Source: Hippophae tibetana (Eukaryota; Streptophyta; Magnoliopsida; Rosales; Elaeagnaceae). From it: DNA of 64,000 nt. The notes beneath the pieces are model-generated. The model was not told where the DNA came from. It did not search any database and worked only from the letters and a program-made list of their open reading frames with translations. Where the stretch lies: the NCBI GenBank assembly GCA_037013495.1, contig JAZDXN010000026.1, forward strand, positions 4,278,001 to 4,342,000, given 5' to 3'. Shown here in pieces: positions 53,447 to 63,874 of the stretch (the stretch's first letter is position 1; every line of letters starts with the position of its first letter). The position numbers and the translations under genes are program-made.

Positions 53447-55155
53447 AATATGAGTTAAAATTTTCAAAGGACATAACTTTTGACTCGTGTATCGAAACCG
53501 CTATTATAATATATCAAATCGGAGCTCGTTTCAAATTACACAATATGTTTTGGTCCCACGAAAGAAAATAGTTTTTGTAGCCAAATTACACATTTACTTC
53601 ACTTTCCGAGGGTTTAAAGTTTTTCACGCACCATTTTCATTTTACTTAGTGCTAGTTTAATTCAATAGAGCTATAGAGGAGATATTGGTGCCAACCTAGG
53701 GTTGTTTCTTTATATTTTCAATAATTCTCTATTCTTCAAGAAAAAAATATGAGAAGAGAAAAAGAAAGAGGATGTCGTTCACATTTTCAAAAACAACAAA
53801 ACATTTGGTAAATATGAGTTACAACGTTCAAAGGACATAACTTTTGACTCGGGTATCGAAACCACTATTATAATATATCAAATCGGAGCTCATTTCAAAT
53901 TACACAATATGTTTTGTCCCACCAAGGAAAATAGTTTTTGTACCCAAATTAACACATTTACTTCACTTTCCGAGGGTTTAAAGTTTTTCAGGCACCATTT
54001 TCATTTTACTTAGTGCTAGTTTAATTCAATAGAGCTATAGAGGAGATATTGGTGCCAACCTAGGGTTGTTTCTTTATATTTTCAATAAGTCTCTATTCTT
54101 CAAGAAAAAAATAAGAGAAGAGAAAAAGAAAGAGGATGTCGTTCACATTTTCAAAAACAACAAAACATTTGGTAAATATGAGTTACAACTTTCAAAGGAC
54201 ATAACTTTTGACTCGGGTATCGAAACCACTATTATAATATATCAAATCGAAGCTCGTATTAAATTACACAATATGTTTTGGTCCCGCCAAAGAAAATCGT
54301 TTTTGTACCCAAATTTATACGTTTACATCACTTAATAGGTGTTTAACGTTTGTGACGCACCATTTTCATTTTTCTTACTTCTGCTTTAATTCAATAGAGC
54401 TGTATAGGAGATATCCGTGCCGACCTAGGGTTGTTTCTTTATATTTTCAATCAGTCTCTATTCTTCACAAAAAATAAGAGAAGAGAAAAAAAAGAGGATG
54501 TCGTTCACGTTTTCAAAAACAACAAAACATTTTGTAAATATGAGTTAAAATTTTCAAAGGACATAACTTTTGACTCGTGTATCGAAACCGCTATTATAAT
54601 ATATCAAATCGGAGCTCGTTTCAAATTACACAATATGTTTTGGTCCCACGAAAGAAAATAGTTTTTGTAGCCAAATTACACATTTACTTCACTTTCCGAG
54701 GGTTTAAAGTTTTTCACGCACCATTTTCATTTTACTTAGTGCTAGTTTAATTCAATAGAGCTATAGAGGAGATATTGGTGCCAACCTAGGGTTGTTTCTT
54801 TATATTTTCAATAATTCTCTATTCTTCAAGAAAAAAATATGAGAAGAGAAAAAGAAAGAGGATGTCGTTCACATTTTCAAAAACAACAAAACATTTGGTA
54901 AATATGATTTACAACGTTCAAAGGACATAACTTTTGACTCGGGTATCGAAACCACTATTATAATATATCAAATCGGAGCTCGTTTCAAATTACACAATAT
55001 GTTTTGTCCCACCAAGGAAAATAGTTTTTGTACCCAAATTAACACATTTACTTCACTTTCCGAGGGTTTAAAGTTTTTCAGGCACCATTTTCATTTTACT
55101 TAGTGCTAGTTTAATTCAATAGAGCTATAGAGGAGATATTGGTGCCAACCTAGGG

Positions 55156-55518
55156 TTGTTTCTTTATATTTTCAATAAGTCTCTATTCTTCAAGAAAAAA
55201 ATAAGAGAAGAGAAAAAGAAAGAGGATGTCGTTCACATTTTCAAAAACAACAAAACATTTGGTAAATATGAGTTACAACTTTCAAAGGACATAACTTTTG
55301 ACTCGGGTATCGAAACCACTATTATAATATATCAAATCGAAGCTCGTATTAAATTACACAATATGTTTTGGTCCCACGAAAGAAAATAGTTTTGTAGCCA
55401 AAATACACATTTACTTCACTTTCCGAGGGTTTAAAGTTTTTCACGCACCATTTTCATTTTACTTAGTGCTAGTTTAATTCAATAGAGCTATAGAGGAGAT
55501 ATTGGTGCCAACCTAGGG
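55156..55518 (+). repeat. A/B hybrid monomer at the 2543-bp duplication junction
   Basis: It is class A up to gaagctcgtatt (55350). From cccacgaaag (a at 55376) it is class B, including the private tagttttgtagccaaaatac that otherwise occurs only at 50668 and 52845. The exchange falls in the 25 bp from 55351 to 55375, which are identical in both parents. The next monomer is C-del. Confidence 0.88.
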
Positions 55519-57334
55519 TTGTTTCTTTATATTTTCAATAATTCTCTATTCTTCAAGAAAAAAATATGAGAAGAGAAAAAGAAAGAGGATGTCGTTCACA
55601 TTTTCAAAAACACAAAACATTTGGTAAATATGAGTTACAACGTTCAAAGGACATAACTTTTGACTCGGGTATCGAAACCACTATTATAATATATCAAATC
55701 GGAGCTCGTTTCAAATTACACAATATGTTTTGTCCCACCAAGGGAAATAGTTTTTGTACCCAAATTAACACATTTACTTCACTTTCCGAGGGTTTAAAGT
55801 TTTTCAGGCACCATTTTCATTTTACTTAGTGCTAGTTTAATTCAATAGAGCTATAGAGGAGATATTGGTGCCACCCTAGGGTTGTTTCTTTATATTTTCA
55901 ATAAGTCTCTATTCTACAAGAAAAAAATAAGAGAAGAGAAAAAAAAGAGGATGTCGTTCACGTTTTCAAAAACAACAAAACATTTTGTAAATATGAGTTA
56001 AAATTTTCAAAGGACATAACTTTTGACTCGTGTATCGAAACCGCTATTATAATATATCAAATCGGAGCTCGTTTCAAATTACACAATATGTTTTGGTCCC
56101 ACGAAAGAAAATAGTTTTTGTAGCCAAATTACACATTTACTTCACTTTCCGAGGGTTTAAAGTTTTTCACGCACCATTTTCATTTTACTTAGTGCTAGTT
56201 TAATTCAATAGAGCTATAGAGGAGATATTGGTGCCAACCTAGGGTTGTTTCTTTATATTTTCAATAATTCTCTATTCTTCAAGAAAAAAATATGAGAAGA
56301 GAAAAAGAAAGAGGATGTCGTTCACATTTTCAAAAACAACAAAACATTTGGTAAATATGAGTTACAACGTTCAAAGGACATAACTTTTGACTCGGGTATC
56401 GAAACCACTATTATAATATATCAAATCGGAGCTCGTTTCAAATTACACAATATGTTTTGTCCCACCAAGGAAAATAGTTTTTGTACCCAAATTAACACAT
56501 TTACTTCACTTTCCGAGGGTTTAAAGTTTTTCAGGCACCATTTTCATTTTACTTAGTGCTAGTTTAATTCAATAGAGCTATAGAGGAGATATTGGTGCCA
56601 ACCTAGGGTTGTTTCTTTATATTTTCAATAAGTCTCTATTCTTCAAGAAAAAAATAAGAGAAGAGAAAAAGAAAGAGGATGTCGTTCACATTTTCAAAAA
56701 CAACAAAACATTTGGTAAATATGAGTTACAACTTTCAAAGGACATAACTTTTGACTCGGGTATCGAAACCACTATTATAATATATCAAATCGAAGCTCGT
56801 ATTAAATTACACAATATGTTTTGGTCCCGCCAAAGAAAATCGTTTTTGTACCCAAATTTATACGTTTACATCACTTAATAGGTGTTTAACGTTTGTGACG
56901 CACCATTTTCATTTTTCTTACTTCTGCTTTAATTCAATAGAGCTGTATAGGAGATATCCGTGCCGACCTAGGGTTGTTTCTTTATATTTTCAATCAGTCT
57001 CTATTCTTCACAAAAAATAAGAGAAGAGAAAAAAAAGAGGATGTCGTTCACGTTTTCAAAAACAACAAAACATTTTGTAAATATGAGTTAAAATTTTCAA
57101 AGGACATAACTTTTGACTCGTGTATCGAAACCGCTATTATAATATATCAAATCGGAGCTCGTTTCAAATTACACAATATGTTTTTTTCCCACGAAAGAAA
57201 ATAGTTTTTGTAGCCAAATTACACATTTACTTCACTTTCCGAGGGTTTAAAGTTTTTCACGCACCATTTTCATTTTACTTAGTGGTAGTTTAATTCAATA
57301 GAGCTATAGAGGAGATATTGGTGCCAACCTAGGG

Positions 57335-57698
57335 TTGTTTCTTTATATTTTCAATAATTCTCTATTCTTCAAGAAAAAAATATGAGAAGAGAAAAAGAAA
57401 GAGGATGTCGTTCACATTTTCAAAAACAACAAAACATTTGGTAAATATGATTTACAACGTTCAAAGGACATAACTTTTGACTCGGGTATCGAAACCACTA
57501 TTATAATATATCAAATCGGAGCTCGTTTCAAATTACACAATATGTTTTGTCCCACCAAGGAAAATCATTTTTGTACCCAAATTAACACATTTACTTTACT
57601 TACCGAGGGTTTAAAGTTTTTCAGGCACCATTTTCATTTTACTTAGTGCTAGTTTAATTCAATAGAGCTATAGAGGAGATATTGGTGCCAACCTAGGG
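57335..57698 (+). repeat. C monomer carrying a short B0 patch
   Basis: Class C on both sides (atgatttacaacgttc and ttttgtcccaccaagg on the left, tttttcaggcacc on the right). Inside are four B0-specific bases: ca in aaaatcattt (57566-57567), t in acttta (57597) and a in taccgag (57602). The patch is at least 37 bp and at most about 70 bp. The nearest B0-type sequence elsewhere ends near 23870. Confidence 0.78.
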
Positions 57699-58788
57699 TT
57701 GTTTCTTTATATTTTCAATAAGTCTCTATTCTTCAAGAAAAAAATAAGAGAAGAGAAAGAGAAAGAGGATGTCGATCACATTTTCAAAAACAACAAAACA
57801 TTTGGTAAATATGAGTTACAACTTTCAAAGGACATAACTTTTGACTCGGGTATCGAAACCACTATTATAATATATCAAATCGAAGCTCGTATTAAATTAC
57901 ACAATATTTTTTGGTCCCGCCAAAGAAAATCGTTTTTGTACCCAAATTTATACGTTTACATCACTTAATAGGTGTTTAACGTTTGTGACGCACCATTTTC
58001 ATTTTTCTTACTTCTGCTTTAATTCAATAGAGCTGTATAGGAGATATTGGTGCCGACCTAGGGTTGTTTCTTTATATTTTCAATCAGTCTCTATTCTTCA
58101 CAAAAAATAAGAGAAGAGAAAAAAAAGAGGATGTCGTTCACGTTTTCAAAAACAACAAAACATTTTGTAAATATGAGTTAAAATTTTCAAAGGACATAAC
58201 TTTTGACTCGTGTATCGAAACGGCTATTATAATATATCAAATCGGAGCTCGTTTCAAATTACACAATATGTTTTGGTCCCACGAAAGAAAATAGTTTTTG
58301 TAGCCAAATTACACATTTACTTCACTTTCCGAGGGTTTAAAGTTTTTCACGCACCATTTTCATTTTACTTAGTGCTAGTTTAATTCAATAGAGCTATAGA
58401 GGAGATATTGGTGCCAACCTAGGGTTGTTTCTTTATATTTTCAATAATTCTCTATTCTTCAAGAAAAAAATATGAGAAGAGAAAAAGAAAGAGGATGTCG
58501 TTCACATTTTCAAAAACAACAAAACATTTGGTAAATATGATTTACAACGTTCAAAGGACATAACTTTTGACTCGGGTATCGAAACCACTATTATAATATA
58601 TCAAATCGGAGCTCGTTTCAAATTACACAATATGTTTTGTCCCACCAAGGAAAATAGTTTTTGTACCCAAATTAACACATTTACTTCACTTTCCGAGGGT
58701 TTAAAGTTTTTCAGGCACCATTTTCATTTTACTTAGTGCTAGTTTAATTCAATAGAGCTATAGAGGAGATATTGGTGCCACCCTAGGG

Positions 58789-59151
58789 TTGTTTCTTTAT
58801 ATTTTCAATAAGTCTCTATTCTTCAAGAAAAAAATAAGAGAAGAGAAAAAAAAGAGGATGTCGTTAACGTTTTCAAAAACAACAAAACATTTTGTAAATA
58901 TGAGTTAAAATTTTCAAAGGACATAACTTTTGACCCGTGTATCGAAACCGCTATTATAATATATCAAATCGGAGCTCGTTTCAAATTACACAATATGTTT
59001 TGTCCCACCAAGGAAAATAGTTTTTTTACCCAAATTAACACATTTACTTCACTTTCCGAGGGTTTAAAGTTTTTCAGGCACCATTTTCATTTTACTTAGT
59101 GCTAGTTTAATTCAATAGAGCTATAGAGGAGATATTGGTGCCAACCTAGGG
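58789..59151 (+). repeat. B'/C hybrid monomer
   Basis: B' head and middle (caataagtctctattcttca, gagaaaaaaaagagg, ttaacgttttc, gacccgtgt, gaaaccgctatt), then a C end (ttttgtcccaccaagg, aattaacacatttac, tttttcaggcacc). The switch is within the shared stretch between about 58951 and 59002. Order C (58425), this monomer, A (59152). It represents a further exchange that restores C before A. Confidence 0.82.
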
Positions 59152-61696
59152 TTGTTTCTTTATATTTTCAATAAGTCTCTATTCTTCAAGAAAAAAATAA
59201 GAGAAGAGAAAAAGAAAGAGGATGTCGATCACATTTTCAAAAACAACAAAACATTTGGTAAATATGAGTTACAACTTTCAAAGGACATAACTTTTGACTC
59301 GGGTATCGAAACCACTATTATAATATATCAAATCGAAGCTCGTATTAAATTACACAATATTTTTTGGTCCCGCCAAAGAAAATCGTTTTTGTACCCAAAT
59401 TTATACGTTTACATCACTTAATAGGTGTTTAACGTTTGTGACGCACCATTTTCATTTTTCTTACTTCTGCTTTAATTCAATAGAGCTGTATAGGAGATAT
59501 TGGTGCCGACCTAGGGTTGTTTCTTTATATTTTCAATCAGTCTCTATTCTTCACAAAAAATAAGAGAAGAGAAAAAAAAGAGGATGTCGTTCACGTTTTC
59601 AAAAACAACAAAACATTTTGTAAATATGAGTTAAAATTTTCAAAGGACATAACTTTTGACTCGTGTATCGAAACCGCTATTATAATATATCAAATCGGAG
59701 CTCGTTTCAAATTACACAATATGTTTTGGTCCCACGAAAGAAAATAGTTTTTGTAGCCAAATTACACATTTACTTCACTTTCCGAGGGTTTAAAGTTTTT
59801 CACGCACCATTTTCATTTTACTTAGTGCTAGTTTAATTCAATAGAGCTATAGAGGAGATATTGGTGCCAACCTAGGGTTGTTTCTTTATATTTTCAATAA
59901 TTCTCTATTCTTCAAGAAAAAAATATGAGAAGAGAAAAAGAAAGAGGATGTCGTTCACATTTTCAAAAACAACAAAACATTTGGTAAATATGAGTTACAA
60001 CGTTCAAAGGACATAACTTTTGACTCGGGTATCGAAACCACTATTATAATATATCAAATCGGAGCTCGTTTCAAATTACACAATATGTTTTGTCCCACCA
60101 AGGAAAATAGTTTTTGTACCCAAATTAACACATTTACTTCACTTTCCGAGGGTTTAAAGTTTTTCAGGCACCATTTTCATTTTACTTAGTGCTAGTTTAA
60201 TTCAATAGAGCTATAGAGGAGATATTGGTGCCAACCTAGGGTTGTTTCTTTATATTTTCAATAAGTCTCTATTCTTCAAGAAAAAAATAAGAGAAGAGAA
60301 AAAGAAAGAGGATGTCGTTCACATTTTCAAAAACAACAAAACATTTGGTAAATATGAGTTACAACTTTCAAAGGACATAACTTTTGACTCGGGTATCGAA
60401 ACCACTATTGTAATATATCAAATCGAAGCGCGTATTAAATTACACAATATGTTTTGGTCCCGCCAAAGAAAATCGTTTTTGTACCCAAATTTATACGTTT
60501 ACATCACTTAATAGGTGTTTAACGTTTGTGACGCACCATTTTCATTTTTCTTACTTCTGCTTTAATTCAATAGAGCTGTATAGGAGATATCCGTGCCGAC
60601 CTAGGGTTGTTTCTTTATATTTTCAATCAGTCTCTATTCTTCACAAAAAATAAGAGAAGAGAAAAAAAAGAGGATGTCGTTCACGTTTTCAAAAACAACA
60701 AAACATTTTGTAAATATGAGTTAAAATTTTCAAAGGACATAACTTTTGACTCGTGTATCGAAACCGCTATTATAATATATCAAATCGGAGCTCGTTTCAA
60801 ATTACACAATATGTTTTGGTCCCACGAAAGAAAATAGTTTTTGTAGCCAAATTACACATTTACTTCACTTTCCGAGGGTTTAAAGTTTTTCACGCACCAT
60901 TTTCATTTTACTTAGTGCTAGTTTAATTCAATAGAGCTATAGAGGAGATATTGGTGCCAACCTAGGGTCGTTTCTTTATATTTTCAATAAGTCTCTATTC
61001 TTCAAGAAAAAAATATGAGAAGAGAAAAAGAAAGAGGATGTCGTTCACATTTTCAAAAACAACAAAACATTTGGTAAATATGAGTTACAACGTTCAAAGG
61101 ACATAACTTTTGACTCGGGTATCGAAACCACTATTATAATATATCAAATCGGAGCTCGTTTCAAATTACACAATATGTTTTGTCCCACCAAGGAAAATAG
61201 TTTTTGTACCTAAATTAACACATTTACTTCACTTTCTGAGGGTTTAAAGTTTTTCAGGCACCATTTTCATTTTACTTAGTGCTAGTTTAATTCAATAGAG
61301 CTATAGAGGAGATATTGGTGCCAACCTAGGGTTGTTTCTTTATATTTTCAATAAGTCTCTATTCTTCAAGAAAAAAATAAGAGAAGAGAAAAAGAAAGAG
61401 GATGTCGTTCACATTTTCAAAAACAACAAAACATTTGGTAAATATGAGTTACAACTTTCAAAGGACATAACTTTTGACTCGGGTATCGAAACCGCTATTA
61501 TAATATATCAAATCGAAGCTCGTATTAAATTACACAATATTTTTTGGTCCCGCCAAAGAAAATCGTTTTTGTACCCAAATTTATTCGTTTACATCACTTA
61601 ATAGGTGTTTAACGTTTGTGACGCACCATTTTCATTTTTCTTACTTCTGGTTTAATTCAATAGAGCTGTATAGGAGATATCCGTGCCGACCTAGAG

Positions 61697-62058
61697 TTGT
61701 TTCTTTATATTTTCAATCAGTCTCTATTCTTCACAAAAAATATGAGAAGAGAAAAAGAAAGAGGATGTCGTTCACATTTTCAAAAACAACAAAACATTTG
61801 GTAAATATGAGTTACAACGTTCAAAGGACATAACTTTTGACTCGGGTATCGAAACCACTATTATAATATATCAAATCGGAGCTCGTTTCAAATTACACAA
61901 TATGTTTTGTCCCACCAAGGAAAATAGTTTTTGTACCCAAATTAACACATTTACTTCACTTTCCGAGGGTTTAAAGTTTTTCACGCACCATTTTCATTTT
62001 ACTTAGTGCTAGTTTAATTCAATAGAGCTATAGAGGAGATATTGGTGCCAACCTAGGG
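61697..62058 (+). repeat. B/C hybrid monomer
   Basis: Class B head (caatcagtctctattcttca, acaaaaaata) switching to C at tgagaag (61743), then acaacgttc and ttttgtcccacc, but ending with the B form tttttcacgcacc (61981). It stands between two A monomers (61332 and 62059), so B and C have been fused into one. The preceding anchor is mutated to ctagagttg. A 71-codon reading frame over this junction is incidental. Confidence 0.82.
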
Positions 62059-62784
62059 TCGTTTCTTTATATTTTCAATAAGTCTCTATTCTTCAAGAAA
62101 AAAATAAGAGAAGAGAAAAAGAAAGAGGATGTCGTTCACATTTTCAAAAACAACAAAACATTGGGTAAATATGAGTTACAACTTTCAAAGGACATAACTT
62201 TTGACTCTGGTATCGAAACCACTATTATAATATATCAAATCGAAGCTCGTATTAAATTACACAATATTTTTTGGTCCCGCCAAAGAAAATCGTTTTTGTA
62301 CCCAAATTTATTCGTTTACATCACTTAATAGGTGTTTAACGTTTGTGACGCACCATTTTCATTTTTCTTACTTCTGCTTTAATTCAATAGAGCTGTATAG
62401 GAGATATTGGTGCCCACCTAGGGTTGTTTCTTTATATTTTCAATCAGTCTCTATTCTTCACAAAAAATAAGAGAAGAGAAAGAAAAGAGGATGTAGTTCA
62501 CGTTTTCAAAAACAACAAAACATTTTGTAAATATGAGTTAAAATTTTCAAAGGACATAACTTTTGACTCGTGTGTCGAAACCGCTATTATAATATATCAA
62601 ATCGGAGCTCGTTTCAAATTACACAATATGTTTTGGTCCCACGAAAGAAAATAGTTTTTGTAGCCAAATTACACATTTACTTCACTTTCCGAGGGTTTAA
62701 AGTTTTTCACGCACCATTTTCATTTTACTTAGTGCTAGTTTAATTCAATAGAGCTATAGAGGAGATATTGGTGCCAACCTAGGG

Positions 62785-63148
62785 TTGTTTCTTTATATTT
62801 TCAATAAGTCTCTATTCTTCAAGAAAAAAATATGAGAAGAGAAAAAGAAAGAGGATGTCGTTCACATTTTCAAAAACAACAAAACATTTGGTAAATATGA
62901 GTTACAACGTTCAAAGGACATAACTTTTGACTCGGGTATCGAAACCACTATTATAATATATCAAATCGGAGCTCGTTTCAAATTACACAATATGTTTTGT
63001 CCCACCAAGGAAAATAGTTTTTGTACCTAAATTAACACATTTACTTCACTTTCCGAGGGTTTAAAGTTTTTCAGGCACCATTTTCATTTTACTTAGTGCT
63101 AGTTTAATTCAATAGAGCTATAGAGGAGATATTGGTGCCAACCTAGGG
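62785..63148 (+). repeat. Class C monomer (364 bp), representative copy
   Basis: Reference copy for class C. Markers: aaaaaaatatgagaag; gttacaacgttcaaagg; gactcgggt; gaaaccactatt; atcggagctcgtttc (contains a SacI site); tgttttgtcccaccaagg (one g fewer than A or B); aattaacacatttacttcac; tttttcaggcacc. Two head forms exist: caataattctctattc, common from about 14 to 60 kb, and caataagtctctattc, as here and at 13.0, 18.1, 29.0, 33.7, 40.3 and 61.0 kb. The ATG inside tatgagaag is created by the class marker and is not evidence of a gene. Confidence 0.95.
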
Positions 63149-63513
63149 TTGTTTCTTTATATTTTCAATAAGTCTCTATTCTTCAAGAAAAAAATAAGAG
63201 AAGAGAAAAAGAAAGAGGATGTCGTTCACATTTTCAAAAACAACAAAACATTTGGTAAATATGAGTTACAACTTTCAAAGGACATAACTTTTGACTCGGG
63301 TATCGAAACCACTATTATAATATATCAAATCGAAGCTCGTATTAAATTACACAATATTTTTTGGTCCCGCCAAAGAAAATCGTTTTTGTACCCAAATTTA
63401 TTCGTTTACATCACTTAATAGGTGTTTAACGTTTGTGACGCACCATTTTCATTTTTCTTACTTCTGCTTTAATTCAATAGAGCTGTATAGGAGATATCCG
63501 TGCCGACCTAGGG
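63149..63513 (+). repeat. Class A monomer (365 bp), representative copy
   Basis: Reference copy for class A, which occurs about once per higher-order unit. Markers in order: head caataagtctctattcttca; aaaaaaataagagaag; gttacaactttcaaagg; gactcgggtatcgaaaccac; tcgaagctcgtatt (no SacI site GAGCTC); ggtcccgccaaag; then a distinctive right part with acatcacttaataggtg, aacgtttgtgacgcacc and tttttcttacttctg. It is usually followed by B or B0. Subvariants: tattcgttt versus tacgttt near base 240, atatttttt versus atatgtttt near base 210, and ttctggttt versus ttctgcttt near base 310. The tacgttt, atatgtttt and ttctgcttt forms dominate between 30 and 57 kb; the array's last copies, such as this one, partly return to the left-hand form. 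Confidence 0.95.
63185..63219 (+). other. Polypurine tract present once per monomer (representative)
   Basis: Bases 63185-63219 are 34 purines and a single t (63195), including an uninterrupted 24-base purine run (63196-63219). An equivalent tract sits about 36-71 bp after the anchor in every monomer I inspected. Class B shortens it (gagaaaaaaaagagg), and class C has atg in place of aag at its start. Such tracts can form triplex or rigid DNA; a role here is inference. Confidence 0.7.
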
Positions 63514-63874
63514 TTGTTTCTTTATATTTTCAATCAGTCTCTATTCTTCACAAAAAATAAGAGAAGAGAAAAAAAAGAGGATGTCGTTCACGTTTTCAAA
63601 AACAACAAAACATTTTGTAAATATGAGTTAAAATTTTCAAAGGACATAACTTTTGACTCGTGTGTCGAAACCGCTATTATAATATATCAAATCGGAGCTA
63701 GTTTCAAATTACACAATATGTTTTGGTCCCACGAAAGAAAATAGTTTTTGTAGCCAAATTACACATTTACTTCACTTTCCGAGGGTTTAAAGTTTTTCAC
63801 GCACCATTTTCATTTTACTTAGTGCTAGTTTAATTCAATAGAGCTATAGAGGAGATATTGGTGCCAACCTAGGG
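63514..63874 (+). repeat. Class B monomer (361 bp), representative copy
   Basis: Reference copy for class B. Markers: head caatcagtctctattcttca followed by caaaaaataagag; the shortened purine stretch gagaaaaaaaagagg (A and C have gagaaaaagaaagagg); cacgttttc; cattttgtaaatatgagtta then aaattttc; gactcgtgt; gaaaccgctatt; cccacgaaagaaaatag; gtagccaaattacac; and the end tttttcacgcacc. The 3-4 bp length difference from B0 comes mainly from the purine stretch and the region near gtagccaaattacac. It first appears at 12633 and is the only B-position monomer from 24637 onward, apart from the recombinants B' and B/C. This copy has small private changes (gtgtcgaaa, gagctagttt). Confidence 0.95.

Larger units (their letters stand above)
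52833..57910 (+). repeat. 2543-bp tandem duplication (7 monomers)
   Basis: Copy 1 is about 52833-55375 and copy 2 about 55376-57910. Pairs 2543 apart include C-del (53023/55566), ctattctacaag (53370/55913), the A at 54066/56609 and the private atgatttac (54904/57447). Differences: aaagcttttc versus aaagtttttc, gactcgtgt versus gactcgggt, and later changes such as tgtttttttccc at 57180. The junction monomer is 55156-55518. Confidence 0.88.

Noticed and set aside
61618..61833. 71-codon reading frame across the B/C hybrid
   Set aside because: It spans a recombination junction between two satellite classes and has no counterpart elsewhere; incidental.
63149..63418. 89-codon and 76-codon reading frames in A and B monomers across the window
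   Set aside because: Same reason: one frame per monomer that happens to lack stops, no ATG start, no codon-position bias in the substitutions I compared, and indels between classes.
63149..63513. Monomer as a dimer of two ~182-bp halves
   Set aside because: Comparing the halves by eye shows only short AT-rich matches such as cattttca at unequal spacing; no convincing internal duplication.
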